This document shows positions 7,848 to 15,670 of a DNA stretch of 31,739 bases, in pieces. The notes under the pieces were generated by a model. That model was not told the origin of the DNA and ran no database searches. It saw only the letters and a program-made list of their open reading frames with translations. Positions within the stretch are counted from its first letter, which is position 1. Every line of letters begins with the position of its first letter. The translations under genes and the position numbers were made by a program. This stretch comes from an uncultured Lachnospiraceae bacterium (GTDB lineage: Bacteria > Bacillota > Clostridia > Lachnospirales > Lachnospiraceae), in NCBI GenBank assembly GCA_910577655.1, contig CAJTOW010000036.1:1-31739 (forward strand), read 5' to 3'.

Positions 7848-8192
7848 ATGGAAATTAAAGATTATATGAAATTGCCCTATACCAGATTAGTACAGGAAAT
7901 GAACGATGAAAGCGGACACTATTTCTATGGCAGAATTTTGGAACTTGACGGATGCCAAAGTACCAGTGATACACTTGAAGAATTGTATGAAAGCCTTAAT
8001 GAAGCAATGGAAGGATATATCGAAACAAAAATAGAAAACAATCTCTCTATACCAATTCCAGAAACACCAAGCAATTACAGCGGTAAGTTTGTTGTAAGGC
8101 TTCCAAAATCTTTGCATCAAAGATTAGCCATTGAAGCAGAAAAAGAGGGTGTAAGTCTTAATCAGTTAGCATTATACAAGTTGGCGCTTTAA
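7848..8192 (+). CDS. hicB: HicB-type antitoxin with C-terminal ribbon-helix-helix domain
   Basis: 114 aa, AGGAG 10 nt upstream, 47 nt after hicA. Residues 1-70 form the partial RNase-H-like HicB domain (YFYGRILELDGCQSTSDTLEEL). Residues about 82-112 (GKFVVRLPKSLHQRLAIEAEKEGVSLNQL) are an Arc/MetJ-like DNA-binding domain, which would bind the palindrome in the promoter. It neutralises HicA and autoregulates the operon. A strong terminator follows. Confidence 0.9.
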   Translation: MEIKDYMKLPYTRLVQEMNDESGHYFYGRILELDGCQSTSDTLEELYESLNEAMEGYIETKIENNLSIPIPETPSNYSGKFVVRLPKSLHQRLAIEAEKEGVSLNQLALYKLAL

Positions 8193-8206
8193 TATATGAT
8201 ACGCAC

Positions 8207-8235
8207 AAGGCAGGGAATCATCAACGCCCTGCCTT
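8207..8235 (+). terminator. Intrinsic terminator after hicB
   Basis: A perfect 9-bp stem, AAGGCAGGG (8207-8215) with CCCTGCCTT (8227-8235), an 11-nt loop, then a T-containing stretch. Confidence 0.7.
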
Positions 8236-8373
8236 TGCTTATATCCTTTTAAATAATTTCTGTTAATGTAAACCGCTAGGAAAGTAATAAACTGCTGCCC
8301 TCTGTGGCTCTACAGGCTTGAAATATCGGTTCTAATTCGGCTCTGGTAACGCCATATTTGCCATAGTGCAAAT

Positions 8374-8460
8374 TTAAGTTTCAAGAACATATCCCTGCTG
8401 CCTAACCACGCTTAAAACCTCATTTTGTATGATTTCTTCTACATGCTTTTTAAATGTCAT
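8374..8460 (-). CDS. Small ORF of 28 codons overlapping the terminase gene end, perhaps the start of a decayed gene
   Basis: The ATG at 8460 follows GGGGAGGGAGAAA and overlaps the terminase small-subunit stop in another frame. The product begins MTFKKHVEEIIQNEVL and stops at 8374. In another frame the sequence just downstream encodes NLHYGKYGVTRAELEPIF and about 15 further residues, so this may be one longer gene broken by a frameshift. Function unknown. Confidence 0.4.
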   Translation of the reverse strand: MTFKKHVEEIIQNEVLSVVRQQGYVLET

Positions 8461-8956
8461 TTTCTCCCTCCCCATAATCCAGTTTCATTCCCAATTTTGG
8501 TAAATCCTCACCCTGTTTCTTTGTAGCATCACCCAGTTTAGGCAGTTCGGCAGCAGTCAAAATACGCTTTGTCTCTTTGTTTGGTATGCTTTCTTCAATA
8601 CTGATAGCATCTTTATAAGACAACCAATTTTTCATTAAGAAAATGCCGCTCGGGGGGCTTATTTTGCCGCCTAACATGGCTTGCTCAATAAATGCTCCTA
8701 TAAACGCTTTTGCCGATTGTATCAACTCTTGACACATCTCACTGCATCCTGTTCCGTTATTCCAGTTAAAAAGTGTTGTCCTGCTGATATGCAATGCCAT
8801 ACAGAGAGATTCAATGCCAGAACGAATACTTGATTGCTGGCAGAATGAAAAATACTCGTCAATCCTCTGTTTGATTTCCTCGTCCGTTTCCGGCTTTCCT
8901 CTGTCGTGTAATTGCTTCAATGATGTGACAAGTTCCTGCACCGTTGACGGTTCCAT
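8450..8956 (-). CDS. Phage terminase small subunit-like protein (gp3 DNA-packaging type)
   Basis: 168 aa. A helical domain (EIKQRIDEYFSFCQ) leads into a helix-turn-helix-like segment GIESLCMALHISRTTLFNW (about 46-64) and then a helical hairpin ending GIFLMKNWLSYKDAISIEE (about 104-122). This block order is typical of gp3-type small terminases of Firmicute phages, which bind the packaging site. The C-terminal 50 residues are low-complexity. No large terminase follows, so it is orphaned. The HNH gene lies 8 bp upstream, a usual phage arrangement. Confidence 0.75.
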   Translation of the reverse strand: MEPSTVQELVTSLKQLHDRGKPETDEEIKQRIDEYFSFCQQSSIRSGIESLCMALHISRTTLFNWNNGTGCSEMCQELIQSAKAFIGAFIEQAMLGGKISPPSGIFLMKNWLSYKDAISIEESIPNKETKRILTAAELPKLGDATKKQGEDLPKLGMKLDYGEGENDI

Positions 8957-8964
8957 ATCGTCAA

Positions 8965-9165
8965 TCAGTAAGCGTGTATCTTTTTATGGCACGAACCGCA
9001 AAGAGTACAAAGGTCTGTCAGCACATTCTCATTGCCTAATCTGGCATAAGTGATATGATGCACCTGTACGCTCCTAATCCTGCTTAACGGTCTGCCGCAC
9101 ATCACACAACCGCCATCTATGGCTATTCGCTCCTGTTTCTTGGCTTCCCATTCATCACTACGCAT
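8965..9165 (-). CDS. Small HNH endonuclease, possibly 5' truncated
   Basis: 66 aa with CVMC (zinc), HHITYARLGNE (the HNH core), CTLCGSCHKKIH (zinc and last His). Phage HNH proteins next to terminase genes take part in DNA packaging and end cleavage. The visible ATG at 9165 has no ribosome site, and homologues usually carry a few more N-terminal residues, so the start may have been lost at a junction near 9166-9198. Confidence 0.7.
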   Translation of the reverse strand: MRSDEWEAKKQERIAIDGGCVMCGRPLSRIRSVQVHHITYARLGNENVLTDLCTLCGSCHKKIHAY

Positions 9166-9198
9166 GTCCGGCTGTCAAGATTTTGTCTAGATTTTACG

Positions 9199-9792
9199 AT
9201 GAAGAAGATTGAAAACATGAATTTTCAGGAAGCAAAAGAAGCCTGTTCCAAATGGGAAGCAAAGCACCCCCGGCTTGACGGTTTTGACATGAGCGGCTTA
9301 GTGCTGACACAATGCGAAGAAATCACAAGGGGAACAGATCGGGAAGCTACCGCCACAATGCTTTATGACCTTTTCAATTATGGCTTTATGGCAGGATATA
9401 AGCAATCAGAAGCCGAACTGAAAGCAAAGATTGATAAGCGTGTAAAGGACGATATGCACCGCCGACTTTTAGAACTTGTCTACTATTTGCCTTTTGGGTA
9501 CAAAGCAGAATATTTCTATTGCATGATGTCTTATCTGCTGCCGGAAGATTGTTTTTACCTTATGCCAAAGAGAATAACAAAGCCAATGCTTGAAATCCGG
9601 GCAGAGCGTGAGGACAGAAAAACAAAGGAAGCAGAGCCGGAGCCGGAACAGACCGCAGAAGAAAAGCAAGCCGGAGAATACCGTTGTAATATCGCAAGAA
9701 TGATATACGATATTGAAAGCCTTGATACTATCGCAAGCATATATAGCTTTATCATAGGCTTATTGTCTGTCAAGAAAGGCGGTGCAGAATGA
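9199..9792 (+). CDS. Hypothetical protein, 197 aa, possibly 5' truncated
   Basis: Not recognised. It is mostly helical, with an acidic linker rich in Glu and Pro (about residues 136-157) and a C-terminal segment MIYDIESLDTIASIYSFIIG that resembles part of the next small ORF. There is no ribosome site before the ATG and the frame stays open upstream into the antisense of the HNH gene, so the true N-terminus may have been lost. It overlaps the next gene by 4 nt (ATGA). Confidence 0.55.
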   Translation: MKKIENMNFQEAKEACSKWEAKHPRLDGFDMSGLVLTQCEEITRGTDREATATMLYDLFNYGFMAGYKQSEAELKAKIDKRVKDDMHRRLLELVYYLPFGYKAEYFYCMMSYLLPEDCFYLMPKRITKPMLEIRAEREDRKTKEAEPEPEQTAEEKQAGEYRCNIARMIYDIESLDTIASIYSFIIGLLSVKKGGAE

Positions 9793-9926
9793 AAGAACAT
9801 CTGATAAAGCAGGTAATGGAAATTATGAAACAGATTGATGATGCCCAAGACCTTATAAAGATTTATACATTTGCAAAGACGTATCTTGAAATTCAGCAGG
9901 AGAAAGGCAGTGTCGCTGATGAATAG
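9789..9926 (+). CDS. Small helical protein, 45 aa
   Basis: It starts inside the stop of the preceding gene (ATGA) and ends overlapping the next start by 8 nt. The sequence MEIMKQIDDAQDLIKIYTFAKTYLE resembles the C-terminal helices of the 197-aa neighbour (ID-x3-L-x2-IY-x-F pattern). Function unknown. The tight coupling makes it likely to be translated. Confidence 0.55.
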   Translation: MKEHLIKQVMEIMKQIDDAQDLIKIYTFAKTYLEIQQEKGSVADE

Positions 9927-10092
9927 AAACGACATAGCAAAGGCAATAGCCGAAGATTTACTATATAATGATACACTGGACGAACATAATTTCTCTTATG
10001 ATACTGCTGCCATTCTTGAATATGTCCAGAATATCATTTTAGAGCATTTAAAGAATTATTCCTTGCTGTCTGGCACAATTTTTTTAATATAA
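9919..10092 (+). CDS. Small hypothetical protein, 57 aa
   Basis: ATG at 9919 is chosen because GGAGAAAGG lies upstream and it couples to the previous stop; an in-frame ATG at 9871 lies wholly within the previous gene. The product begins MNRNDIAKAIAEDLLYNDTL and is helical. Function unknown. Confidence 0.5.
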   Translation: MNRNDIAKAIAEDLLYNDTLDEHNFSYDTAAILEYVQNIILEHLKNYSLLSGTIFLI

Positions 10093-10324
10093 GAATAACC
10101 GTTATAAAACCGTATTAGAGGGTGTCTGTCAAATGCAGATGCCCTTTATTCACTTCAAAAAGAAACCGCTCCCCCACCTACTTTGGGTAACGGTCTTTTT
10201 ATGTTTAATATTTGTGTGCTACCTCATGTGTGCTACCTGTTTGTTACTTGTGTGCTACTTGGCAAAATTAAGGGCTTCCGCTGACAATCCACATCAACGG
10301 AAACCCTTATAAATACGCTATTTC
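10093..10324. other. Right end of the integrated element: hairpins and three arm-type repeats
   Basis: Hairpins after the plus-strand ORFs include AAACCG ... CGGTCTTTTT at about 10162-10200. TGTGTGCTAC occurs at 10213-10222, 10227-10236 and 10249-10258. The stem at 10270-10308 resembles the terminator at 5747-5787 and now serves the GGGtGRT gene. Confidence 0.55.
10270..10308 (-). terminator. Terminator hairpin of the GGGtGRT gene, element-derived copy
   Basis: AAGGG ... CCCTT with a GCTGA-like middle pairs as an imperfect stem of about 14 bp just beyond the gene's stop. Its relative at 5747-5787 is the displaced host copy. Confidence 0.55.
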
Positions 10325-10357
10325 TTAGAATTTCCCGGCATTAGCCGCTTCCTCGAT
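10325..10357. repeat. Right att repeat
   Basis: 33 bp matching 5802-5834 with three differences, all in third codon positions of the gene tail. It forms the last 11 codons (stop included) of the intact gene. Confidence 0.7.
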
Positions 10358-11335
10358 GGCCACAGCCACACTCACGGTCATACCTACCATGGGGTTATTG
10401 CCTGCGCCAATGAGACCCATCATCTCTACGTGAGCCGGAACGGAGGAAGAACCTGCGAACTGTGCATCGGAATGCATACGGCCCAGAGTATCGGTCATAC
10501 CATAGGAAGCCGGACCTGCTGCCATGTTATCCGGATGCAGAGTACGTCCGGTACCGCCGCCGGAAGCTACGGAGAAGTACTTCTTGCCAGCCTCGGTGCG
10601 CTCCTTCTTGTAGGTGCCGGCTACCGGATGCTGGAAACGGGTCGGGTTGGTGGAGTTACCGGTGATGGATACGTCCACATTCTCCTTCCACATGATGGCA
10701 ACACCTTCCGGAACGCTGTTAGCGCCGTAGCAGTTGACCTTTGCACGCAGTCCCTCAGAGTAGGACTTGCGGGAAACTTCTTTGACCTCGTTGGTGTAGG
10801 GATCATACTCAGTCTCCACGAAGGTGAAGCCGTTGATACGGGAAATGATCTGTGCAGCATCCTTGCCAAGACCATTGAGGATGACCCGGAGCGGTTTCTG
10901 ACGAACCTTGTTTGCCTTCTCGGCGATACCGATGGCGCCCTCTGCTGCTGCGAAGGACTCATGGCCTGCCAGGAACGCGAAGCACTCGGTCTCCTCTTCC
11001 AGGAGCATCTTGCCCAGGTTGCCATGTCCCAGACCTACCTTACGGGTATCAGCCACAGAGCCGGGGATACAGAAGGCCTGCAGACCCTCGCCGATGGCGG
11101 CAGCGGCAGCGGCAGCCTTGCGGCAGCCCTTCTTGATAGCGATAGCTGCACCTACGGTGTAAGCCCAGCATGCATTCTCAAAGCAGATGGGCTGGATGCC
11201 CTTGATCTGATTGTATACATCCAGTCCTGCGTCCTTTGTGATCTTCTCAGCTTCCTCGATAGAAGCAATTCCATAACTGTTCAGTACTGCATCAATCTGC
11301 TTGATACGTCTCTCATATGATTCAAATAATGCCAT
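10325..11335 (-). CDS. GGGtGRT family protein
   Basis: 336 aa, with the family-defining GGGTGRT motif at about residues 259-265 (ASGGGTGRTLHPDN). Alanine/glycine-rich helices and a conserved CYGANSVPEG segment are also present. GGAGGACTACATATC precedes the ATG. It lies 24 bp downstream of an IscU/NifU-like scaffold gene, a common pairing in anaerobic Firmicutes that suggests a role with Fe-S or other metal cofactors; the biochemical function is not established. The last residues come from an integrated element that kept the frame intact. Confidence 0.85.
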   Translation of the reverse strand: MALFESYERRIKQIDAVLNSYGIASIEEAEKITKDAGLDVYNQIKGIQPICFENACWAYTVGAAIAIKKGCRKAAAAAAAIGEGLQAFCIPGSVADTRKVGLGHGNLGKMLLEEETECFAFLAGHESFAAAEGAIGIAEKANKVRQKPLRVILNGLGKDAAQIISRINGFTFVETEYDPYTNEVKEVSRKSYSEGLRAKVNCYGANSVPEGVAIMWKENVDVSITGNSTNPTRFQHPVAGTYKKERTEAGKKYFSVASGGGTGRTLHPDNMAAGPASYGMTDTLGRMHSDAQFAGSSSVPAHVEMMGLIGAGNNPMVGMTVSVAVAIEEAANAGKF

Positions 11336-11359
11336 GATATGTAGTCCTCCTTAATTCCC

Positions 11360-12052
11360 TTATTCCTGTCTGGGATCGATAATCTTAACTGCATCTGCCA
11401 CACGGCCGTACTGGCCTTTTGCCTTTTCCCATGCAGTGTTGGGATCGTCGCCCTTCTTGATAAAGTCAGTCATCTTGCCAAGGCTTACGAACTGGTAACC
11501 GATGATCTGGTCGTCTGCGTCCAGAGCAATACCGGTCACGTATCCTTCTGCCATCTCCAGATAACGAGGACCCTTCTTCAGAGTACCATACATAGTGCCA
11601 ACCTGGGAACGAAGCCCCTTACCCAGATCCTCCAGACCTGCGCCGATAGCCAGTCCGTCCTCAGAGAAAGCGCTCTGGCTTCTGCCGTAAACGATCTGTA
11701 AAAACAGCTCTCTCATAGCGGTATTGATCGCATCACATACCAGGTCCGTGTTCAAAGCTTCCATAACTGTCAGCCCCGGAAGAATCTCTGCTGCCATAGC
11801 TGCGGAATGGGTCATGCCGGAGCATCCGATGGTCTCCACCAGAGCCTCCTGGATGATACCTTCTTTCACATTCAGGGACAGTTTGCAGGCACCCTGCTGC
11901 GGCGCACACCAGCCAATGCCGTGTGTGAAACCGGAGATGTCTTTCACTTCCCTCGCCTGCACCCACTTCGCTTCTTCCGGGATCGGAGCAGCGCCATGAT
12001 GAACGCCCTGTGCAACTGTGCACATTGTTTCTACTTCATGTGAATAAATCAT
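11360..12052 (-). CDS. Iron-sulfur cluster assembly scaffold-like protein (NifU/IscU superfamily)
   Basis: 230 aa. The start at 12052 (MIYSHEVETM) has AGGAGTTTTAAC upstream; an in-frame ATG at 12118 lies in the leader. Cys residues in IGWCAPQQGACKL and ETIGCSGMTHSAAMAAEIL fit the scaffold superfamily, and ITG/AxDxxDQIIG-like strands follow. It is about twice the length of IscU and belongs to the form that pairs with GGGtGRT. The leader holds a 7-bp hairpin (GACACAC 12112-12118 with GTGTGTC 12130-12136). Confidence 0.75.
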   Translation of the reverse strand: MIYSHEVETMCTVAQGVHHGAAPIPEEAKWVQAREVKDISGFTHGIGWCAPQQGACKLSLNVKEGIIQEALVETIGCSGMTHSAAMAAEILPGLTVMEALNTDLVCDAINTAMRELFLQIVYGRSQSAFSEDGLAIGAGLEDLGKGLRSQVGTMYGTLKKGPRYLEMAEGYVTGIALDADDQIIGYQFVSLGKMTDFIKKGDDPNTAWEKAKGQYGRVADAVKIIDPRQE

Positions 12053-12111
12053 GTTAAAACTCCTTTCAACTATGTAATGTCCTGAAGTACGCGCTTTAAC
12101 ATCCTCTGCCA

Positions 12112-12136
12112 GACACACCGGCTCCCCCAGTGTGTC
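12112..12136 (-). promoter_or_regulatory. Leader hairpin upstream of the Fe-S scaffold gene
   Basis: A perfect 7-bp inverted repeat with an 11-nt loop about 60 nt before the start codon, and no T-run. It may be a regulator site or RNA hairpin. Confidence 0.3.
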
Positions 12137-12245
12137 CGGTATGAGTTCGTTAATTAAATCACATCATACTTAGTGTTATTTTCTCACAAATTCTGGAAAT
12201 AGTCCAGTGTTTTTTGTAGATATATTGCAGATATATTGAAATTCC

Positions 12246-12400
12246 GTAACAGTTCAGATAGGTCTGCGCACTTGCTGCGCTGACCGTACGAAAACGTAGT
12301 GGCCGGAGGGCATCTGCCCCATCGCGTAGCGATTCTCATGGGCAGATGCCGTAACAGTTCAAGGGGTATCTGAACTGTTACAAATTCCGGTAACAGTTCA
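12246..12400. repeat. Cluster of dispersed hairpin repeats plus a nested palindrome
   Basis: GTAACAGTTCA occurs at 12246-12256, 12351-12361 and 12390-12400, and TGAACTGTTAC at 12371-12381, giving two overlapping perfect 11-bp hairpins. Between the first two copies is another perfect 11-bp inverted repeat, GGCATCTGCCC (12309-12319) with GGGCAGATGCC (12340-12350), with an inner ATCGC/GCGAT hairpin. The repeat supplies the MATE stop codon at 12398-12400. Confidence 0.75.
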
Positions 12401-13786
12401 GACCTCTGCCCCCTTCCCTTCCTGGGCATCCCGCATCTGCCCCAGCTCCTTTAAGATCCCCACCACGATCACCGTCGCCAGAACAAAGGTCAGCATATCG
12501 GCAATGGGCTGTGCTATCTGGAGTCCCAACAGCCCCAGGGCCTTTGGCAGCACCAGGAGAGCCGGGATCAGGAACAGCCCCTGCCTGCCCATAGCCACGA
12601 TGGAGGCACGGAATCCGTAACCAATGGACTGGGTCAGCATATTGACCATAATCACCCATGCCTGGAAGGGCATGGTCAGAAGCTGAAGCCGCAGCACCAG
12701 GGTCCCGATCTCTATCACCTGGAGATCCTCCCTTCTAAAGGCCGTAATGATCGGACGACTGAACACAAATGCCACAATCCCGAAAGTAGTCAGCATAACC
12801 ACAGCCACCTTCACGCAGAACCAGTATGCCTCCAGCACCCGGTCATACCGCTTCGCCCCGAAATTAAAGCCACACACCGGCTGGAATCCCTGACCAAAGC
12901 CGATGAGGCTGGAATTGATAAACATCATAAACCGGGTCACAATGGACATAGCGGCGATGGCTGCGTCTCCAAAGGGACCGGCCGCAAAATTCAACACAAC
13001 CGCTGCCACACTGGCAAGTCCCTGACGGCAGAAAGAAGGGATCCCTGCATGGAGAATCGCCCCATACACAGCCACGGAAGGCCGGAACTTTGAAAGCTGA
13101 ATCTTGATACAGTCCTCATGGGAATTGCACTGGTACAGAAGGATCCCAAAACTGATCATCTGGCTCACCATGGTAGCAACGGCCGCCCCAGAGATCCCCA
13201 TATGGAATCCGAATATGAACAACGGATCCAGGACCATATTGAGAATCCCGCCGGTCGTGATCCCCACCATGGCAAAGAAAGCACTGCCCTGGGCTCTTAA
13301 GATATTATTCATGACAAAAGAGGTCATCATAAATGGCGCCGCAAACAGAATATACCGTGCGTAATCCTGGGCATAGGGCGCGATGGTCTTTGTAGCTCCC
13401 AGAAAGAACACCATCTGTCTGGAAAATATCGTTCCAAGCACCATGATCAGGATCCCCATGATCCCCGCCGTGTAGAAAGACACTGCCGCGAATACTCCTG
13501 CCTTCTCCTCCTGACGGTCTCCCAGGGCCCTGGAAATATTATTTCCGCTCCCCATTCCCAGGGTGAAGCCGATGGCCTGGATCATAGCCATGGCAGAGAA
13601 GATCACCCCTACAGCGCCGGATGCGCTGGTCCCGATCTGACTTACGAAAAATGTATCCGCCATATTGTAGATCGAGGTCACCAGCATACTGATAATGGTA
13701 GGAACTGCCAGAGACGGGATCAGCCTGTTTATGGGAGTCTCAATCATCTGTTTGTATTTTTCCTCTTTTGTCATTGCCTTCGCCAT
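12398..13786 (-). CDS. MATE family multidrug/cation antiporter (first)
   Basis: 462 aa with 12 predicted membrane segments in two homologous halves. It has the family pattern of a conserved N-terminal PSLAVPTIISMLVTSIYNMADTFFVS helix, IxRALGDRQ after TM2, and GFGQGFQPVCGFNFGAKRY in the second half. It exports cationic organic compounds using a sodium or proton gradient. AAAGGAA precedes the ATG. It is co-oriented with a second MATE 62 bp upstream, possibly as a heteromeric pair. Its stop codon lies inside a dispersed repeat. Confidence 0.9.
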   Translation of the reverse strand: MAKAMTKEEKYKQMIETPINRLIPSLAVPTIISMLVTSIYNMADTFFVSQIGTSASGAVGVIFSAMAMIQAIGFTLGMGSGNNISRALGDRQEEKAGVFAAVSFYTAGIMGILIMVLGTIFSRQMVFFLGATKTIAPYAQDYARYILFAAPFMMTSFVMNNILRAQGSAFFAMVGITTGGILNMVLDPLFIFGFHMGISGAAVATMVSQMISFGILLYQCNSHEDCIKIQLSKFRPSVAVYGAILHAGIPSFCRQGLASVAAVVLNFAAGPFGDAAIAAMSIVTRFMMFINSSLIGFGQGFQPVCGFNFGAKRYDRVLEAYWFCVKVAVVMLTTFGIVAFVFSRPIITAFRREDLQVIEIGTLVLRLQLLTMPFQAWVIMVNMLTQSIGYGFRASIVAMGRQGLFLIPALLVLPKALGLLGLQIAQPIADMLTFVLATVIVVGILKELGQMRDAQEGKGAEV

Positions 13787-13848
13787 ATTATATCATTCCT
13801 TTCTCTCTTCTCACAAAAACAGTTAGCCAGGATTCACTTCCCGGCAGT

Positions 13849-15246
13849 TCAGACACTCTCCCCACAGCTATCCTGCTCCTTACGGCCTACGTCCAGATCC
13901 TCCTCTGGAAGCCGGTGCAGTGTCCACGTATAATATACCACAAAGACGATGCCCTTGGCGATACTGGTGACCGTCAGGGCCCACCAGATCCCGTCCAGCC
14001 CCAGGGCCGTGGCACTGAGCACCATAGCAGCCGGGATCCTGGACGCTGTCAGGACTATGGTGATCACGGAGCTGGAAAGCGTTTTGCCCAGACCCTGGAG
14101 AGCGCCAACGGTCATCAGCTCCAGACACATGGGCATCTGGCCGCAGCCAAGGACAAACAGATAGCTGACACCCGCTGGCAGCACCTCCGGCTCCCGGATA
14201 AAGATCCGAAAGATTGGAGCGCCAAAAAAGACCAGCAAAAGGGAAGTCATGGTCCCCCACACTCCCGTAACCGCAAGTGCCGCCCAATAGCTTCTCTGTA
14301 CCCGTCTATACTGTCTGGCGCCAAAATTCTGCCCTGTAAATGCATTCATGGCAGCGCCAAAGCCCTCGGCCATAAACCAGGAGATGCTCTCCACCTGACC
14401 GCCTACCCGCTGGACAGCGATGGCTGCGTCCCCCCAGGACGCCACCATCCTGGTAAGAACCATGGAAATGCTGGAATATAGCATACTCTGAAGGGCAGAT
14501 GGCAGTCCCAGGGCCAGAATAACCCTGAAATAATTCCAGGAGGTAGTTTTCCATATCTTAATCTTATCAAATAATACCGAATCCTGCAATGCCCGCAGAA
14601 CAAGGATCAGCGTTACCGCCGCCTGGGCCGTCACCGTAGCCGCCGCTGCTCCGATAGTCTCCATCCTGGGAAATGGCCCCAGCCCGAATATAAGTACCGG
14701 ATCCAGAATCATATTGATGACCAGCCCCGTACTGTTGGCCAGAAACGGAGTCCGGCTGTCCCCGATGGCCGTGTAAAGCCCGGTCATGGTCTGATTAAGA
14801 AAAGAGAAAACCATAAGGCCGCCTGTAATCTGCAGATAATGCTGCGCATCCAGCACAGTATCCGGATTCTGCAGGCCAAAGAAGCTGATCAGAGGAGCTG
14901 CCCCGAAAAAGGTGACCGCCGAAAAGCACACGGCCAGAAAAATGGCCAGCTGAATCGCGCCCTTTCCATATTCCACCGCATCCTGGCTGCTCCCCTCTCC
15001 CAGGCTGTGGGCCACCTTCACCTGGCCGCCCATACGGGCCAGGGTCACCAGACCACTTGACAGCCAGGTGAACATCCCCGCTGCTCCCACGGCTGTGAAT
15101 GCATGGCTCCCCACTCTTCCGATCCATGCCATATCTGTAAGATTGTAAGCCATCTGAACCATGGAAGTCGCCATAATCGGGAGAGCCAGCCCTATCAGGG
15201 ATGGCAGGATCCTCCCATGCAGCAGATCAATGTGTCTCGTTCTCAT
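13849..15246 (-). CDS. MATE family antiporter (second)
   Basis: 465 aa. The start at 15246 (MRTRHIDLLHG) follows a G-rich ribosome site; 14 extra in-frame residues upstream are unlikely to be translated. Twelve membrane segments with MATE signatures: PIMATSMVQMAYNLTDMAWIGRVG in TM1-2, NSTGLVINMILDPVLIFG, and GFGAAMNAFTGQNFGARQYRR in the second half. It is divergent in sequence from the neighbouring MATE, so this is not a recent duplication. Substrate unknown. Confidence 0.9.
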   Translation of the reverse strand: MRTRHIDLLHGRILPSLIGLALPIMATSMVQMAYNLTDMAWIGRVGSHAFTAVGAAGMFTWLSSGLVTLARMGGQVKVAHSLGEGSSQDAVEYGKGAIQLAIFLAVCFSAVTFFGAAPLISFFGLQNPDTVLDAQHYLQITGGLMVFSFLNQTMTGLYTAIGDSRTPFLANSTGLVINMILDPVLIFGLGPFPRMETIGAAAATVTAQAAVTLILVLRALQDSVLFDKIKIWKTTSWNYFRVILALGLPSALQSMLYSSISMVLTRMVASWGDAAIAVQRVGGQVESISWFMAEGFGAAMNAFTGQNFGARQYRRVQRSYWAALAVTGVWGTMTSLLLVFFGAPIFRIFIREPEVLPAGVSYLFVLGCGQMPMCLELMTVGALQGLGKTLSSSVITIVLTASRIPAAMVLSATALGLDGIWWALTVTSIAKGIVFVVYYTWTLHRLPEEDLDVGRKEQDSCGESV

Positions 15247-15430
15247 ATAGTCCCCCCCTGCTTCTGATTTCAAAGACAATAAAGGCAAACGAAAGGGATG
15301 GAGCTGCTGAAAACGGCTGATTCACCCAATATATGTCACAGACATACCGCCATATCTCCGGCTGTATATTGGCAAAGCTTCCTATTTAACAACAACTCCA
15401 TCCACCTTGTTCAGATGAATGAATATATGA

Positions 15431-15664
15431 CATAACAGCTCACCGGGTATCTAGTACTGCATTGCGGAAATTCCAGTGAATTAAGCACCCGCTATCCACG
15501 CCATCTGCACGCCTGCAAAGCTAGACGTAGGGTCCACTACGCCGTCGCTTTGCAGACGCACAGCTGACGCAGATATCGAGCACTGAATTCACCGTTATTT
15601 CCGCAATGCAGTGCTAGACTGTTACAATTTGACGTAACTGTTCACGGGATATCTGGACTGCTAC
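15431..15664. repeat. Two dispersed hairpin repeats, one split by a 159-bp MITE
   Basis: The intact copy is at 15634-15664. A second copy has its left half at about 15431-15454 and its right half at 15614-15625. Joining them across the insert restores a normal repeat. The insert is described separately. Confidence 0.7.
15455..15613. mobile_element. MITE-like nested inverted-repeat element with CTAG target duplication
   Basis: Terminal inverted repeats of 17 bp (15455-15471 and 15597-15613) differ at one base. Further inside, GTGAATT pairs with AATTCAC, CTGCAAAGC (15513-15521) with GCTTTGCAG (15547-15555), and CGTAG (15526-15530) with CTACG (15537-15541), so the whole folds as one long hairpin. 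CTAG flanks it at 15451-15454 and 15614-15617. It has no coding capacity. The 4-bp YTAR-type duplication fits mobilisation by an IS5-group transposase, an inference. Confidence 0.7.
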
Positions 15665-15670
15665 GAACTT

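Larger units (their letters stand above)
5802..10357. mobile_element. Degraded integrative element (prophage or ICE remnant) in the 3' end of the GGGtGRT gene
   Basis: About 4.5 kb of lower-GC DNA is bounded by the 33-bp imperfect repeat 5802-5834 and 10325-10357. Copies of TGTGTGCTAC lie just inside both ends (5878; 10213, 10227, 10249), as expected for integrase arm-type sites. Contents are a sigma factor broken by an amber codon, a frameshifted serine recombinase, hicAB, a gp3-like terminase small subunit, an HNH nuclease and three small ORFs. There is no tyrosine integrase, large terminase, portal or capsid gene, so it cannot move by itself. Confidence 0.75.

Noticed and set aside
10430..11320. 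Plus-strand ORF of 296 codons
   Set aside because: Antisense shadow of the GGGtGRT gene, low-complexity Leu/Gly product.
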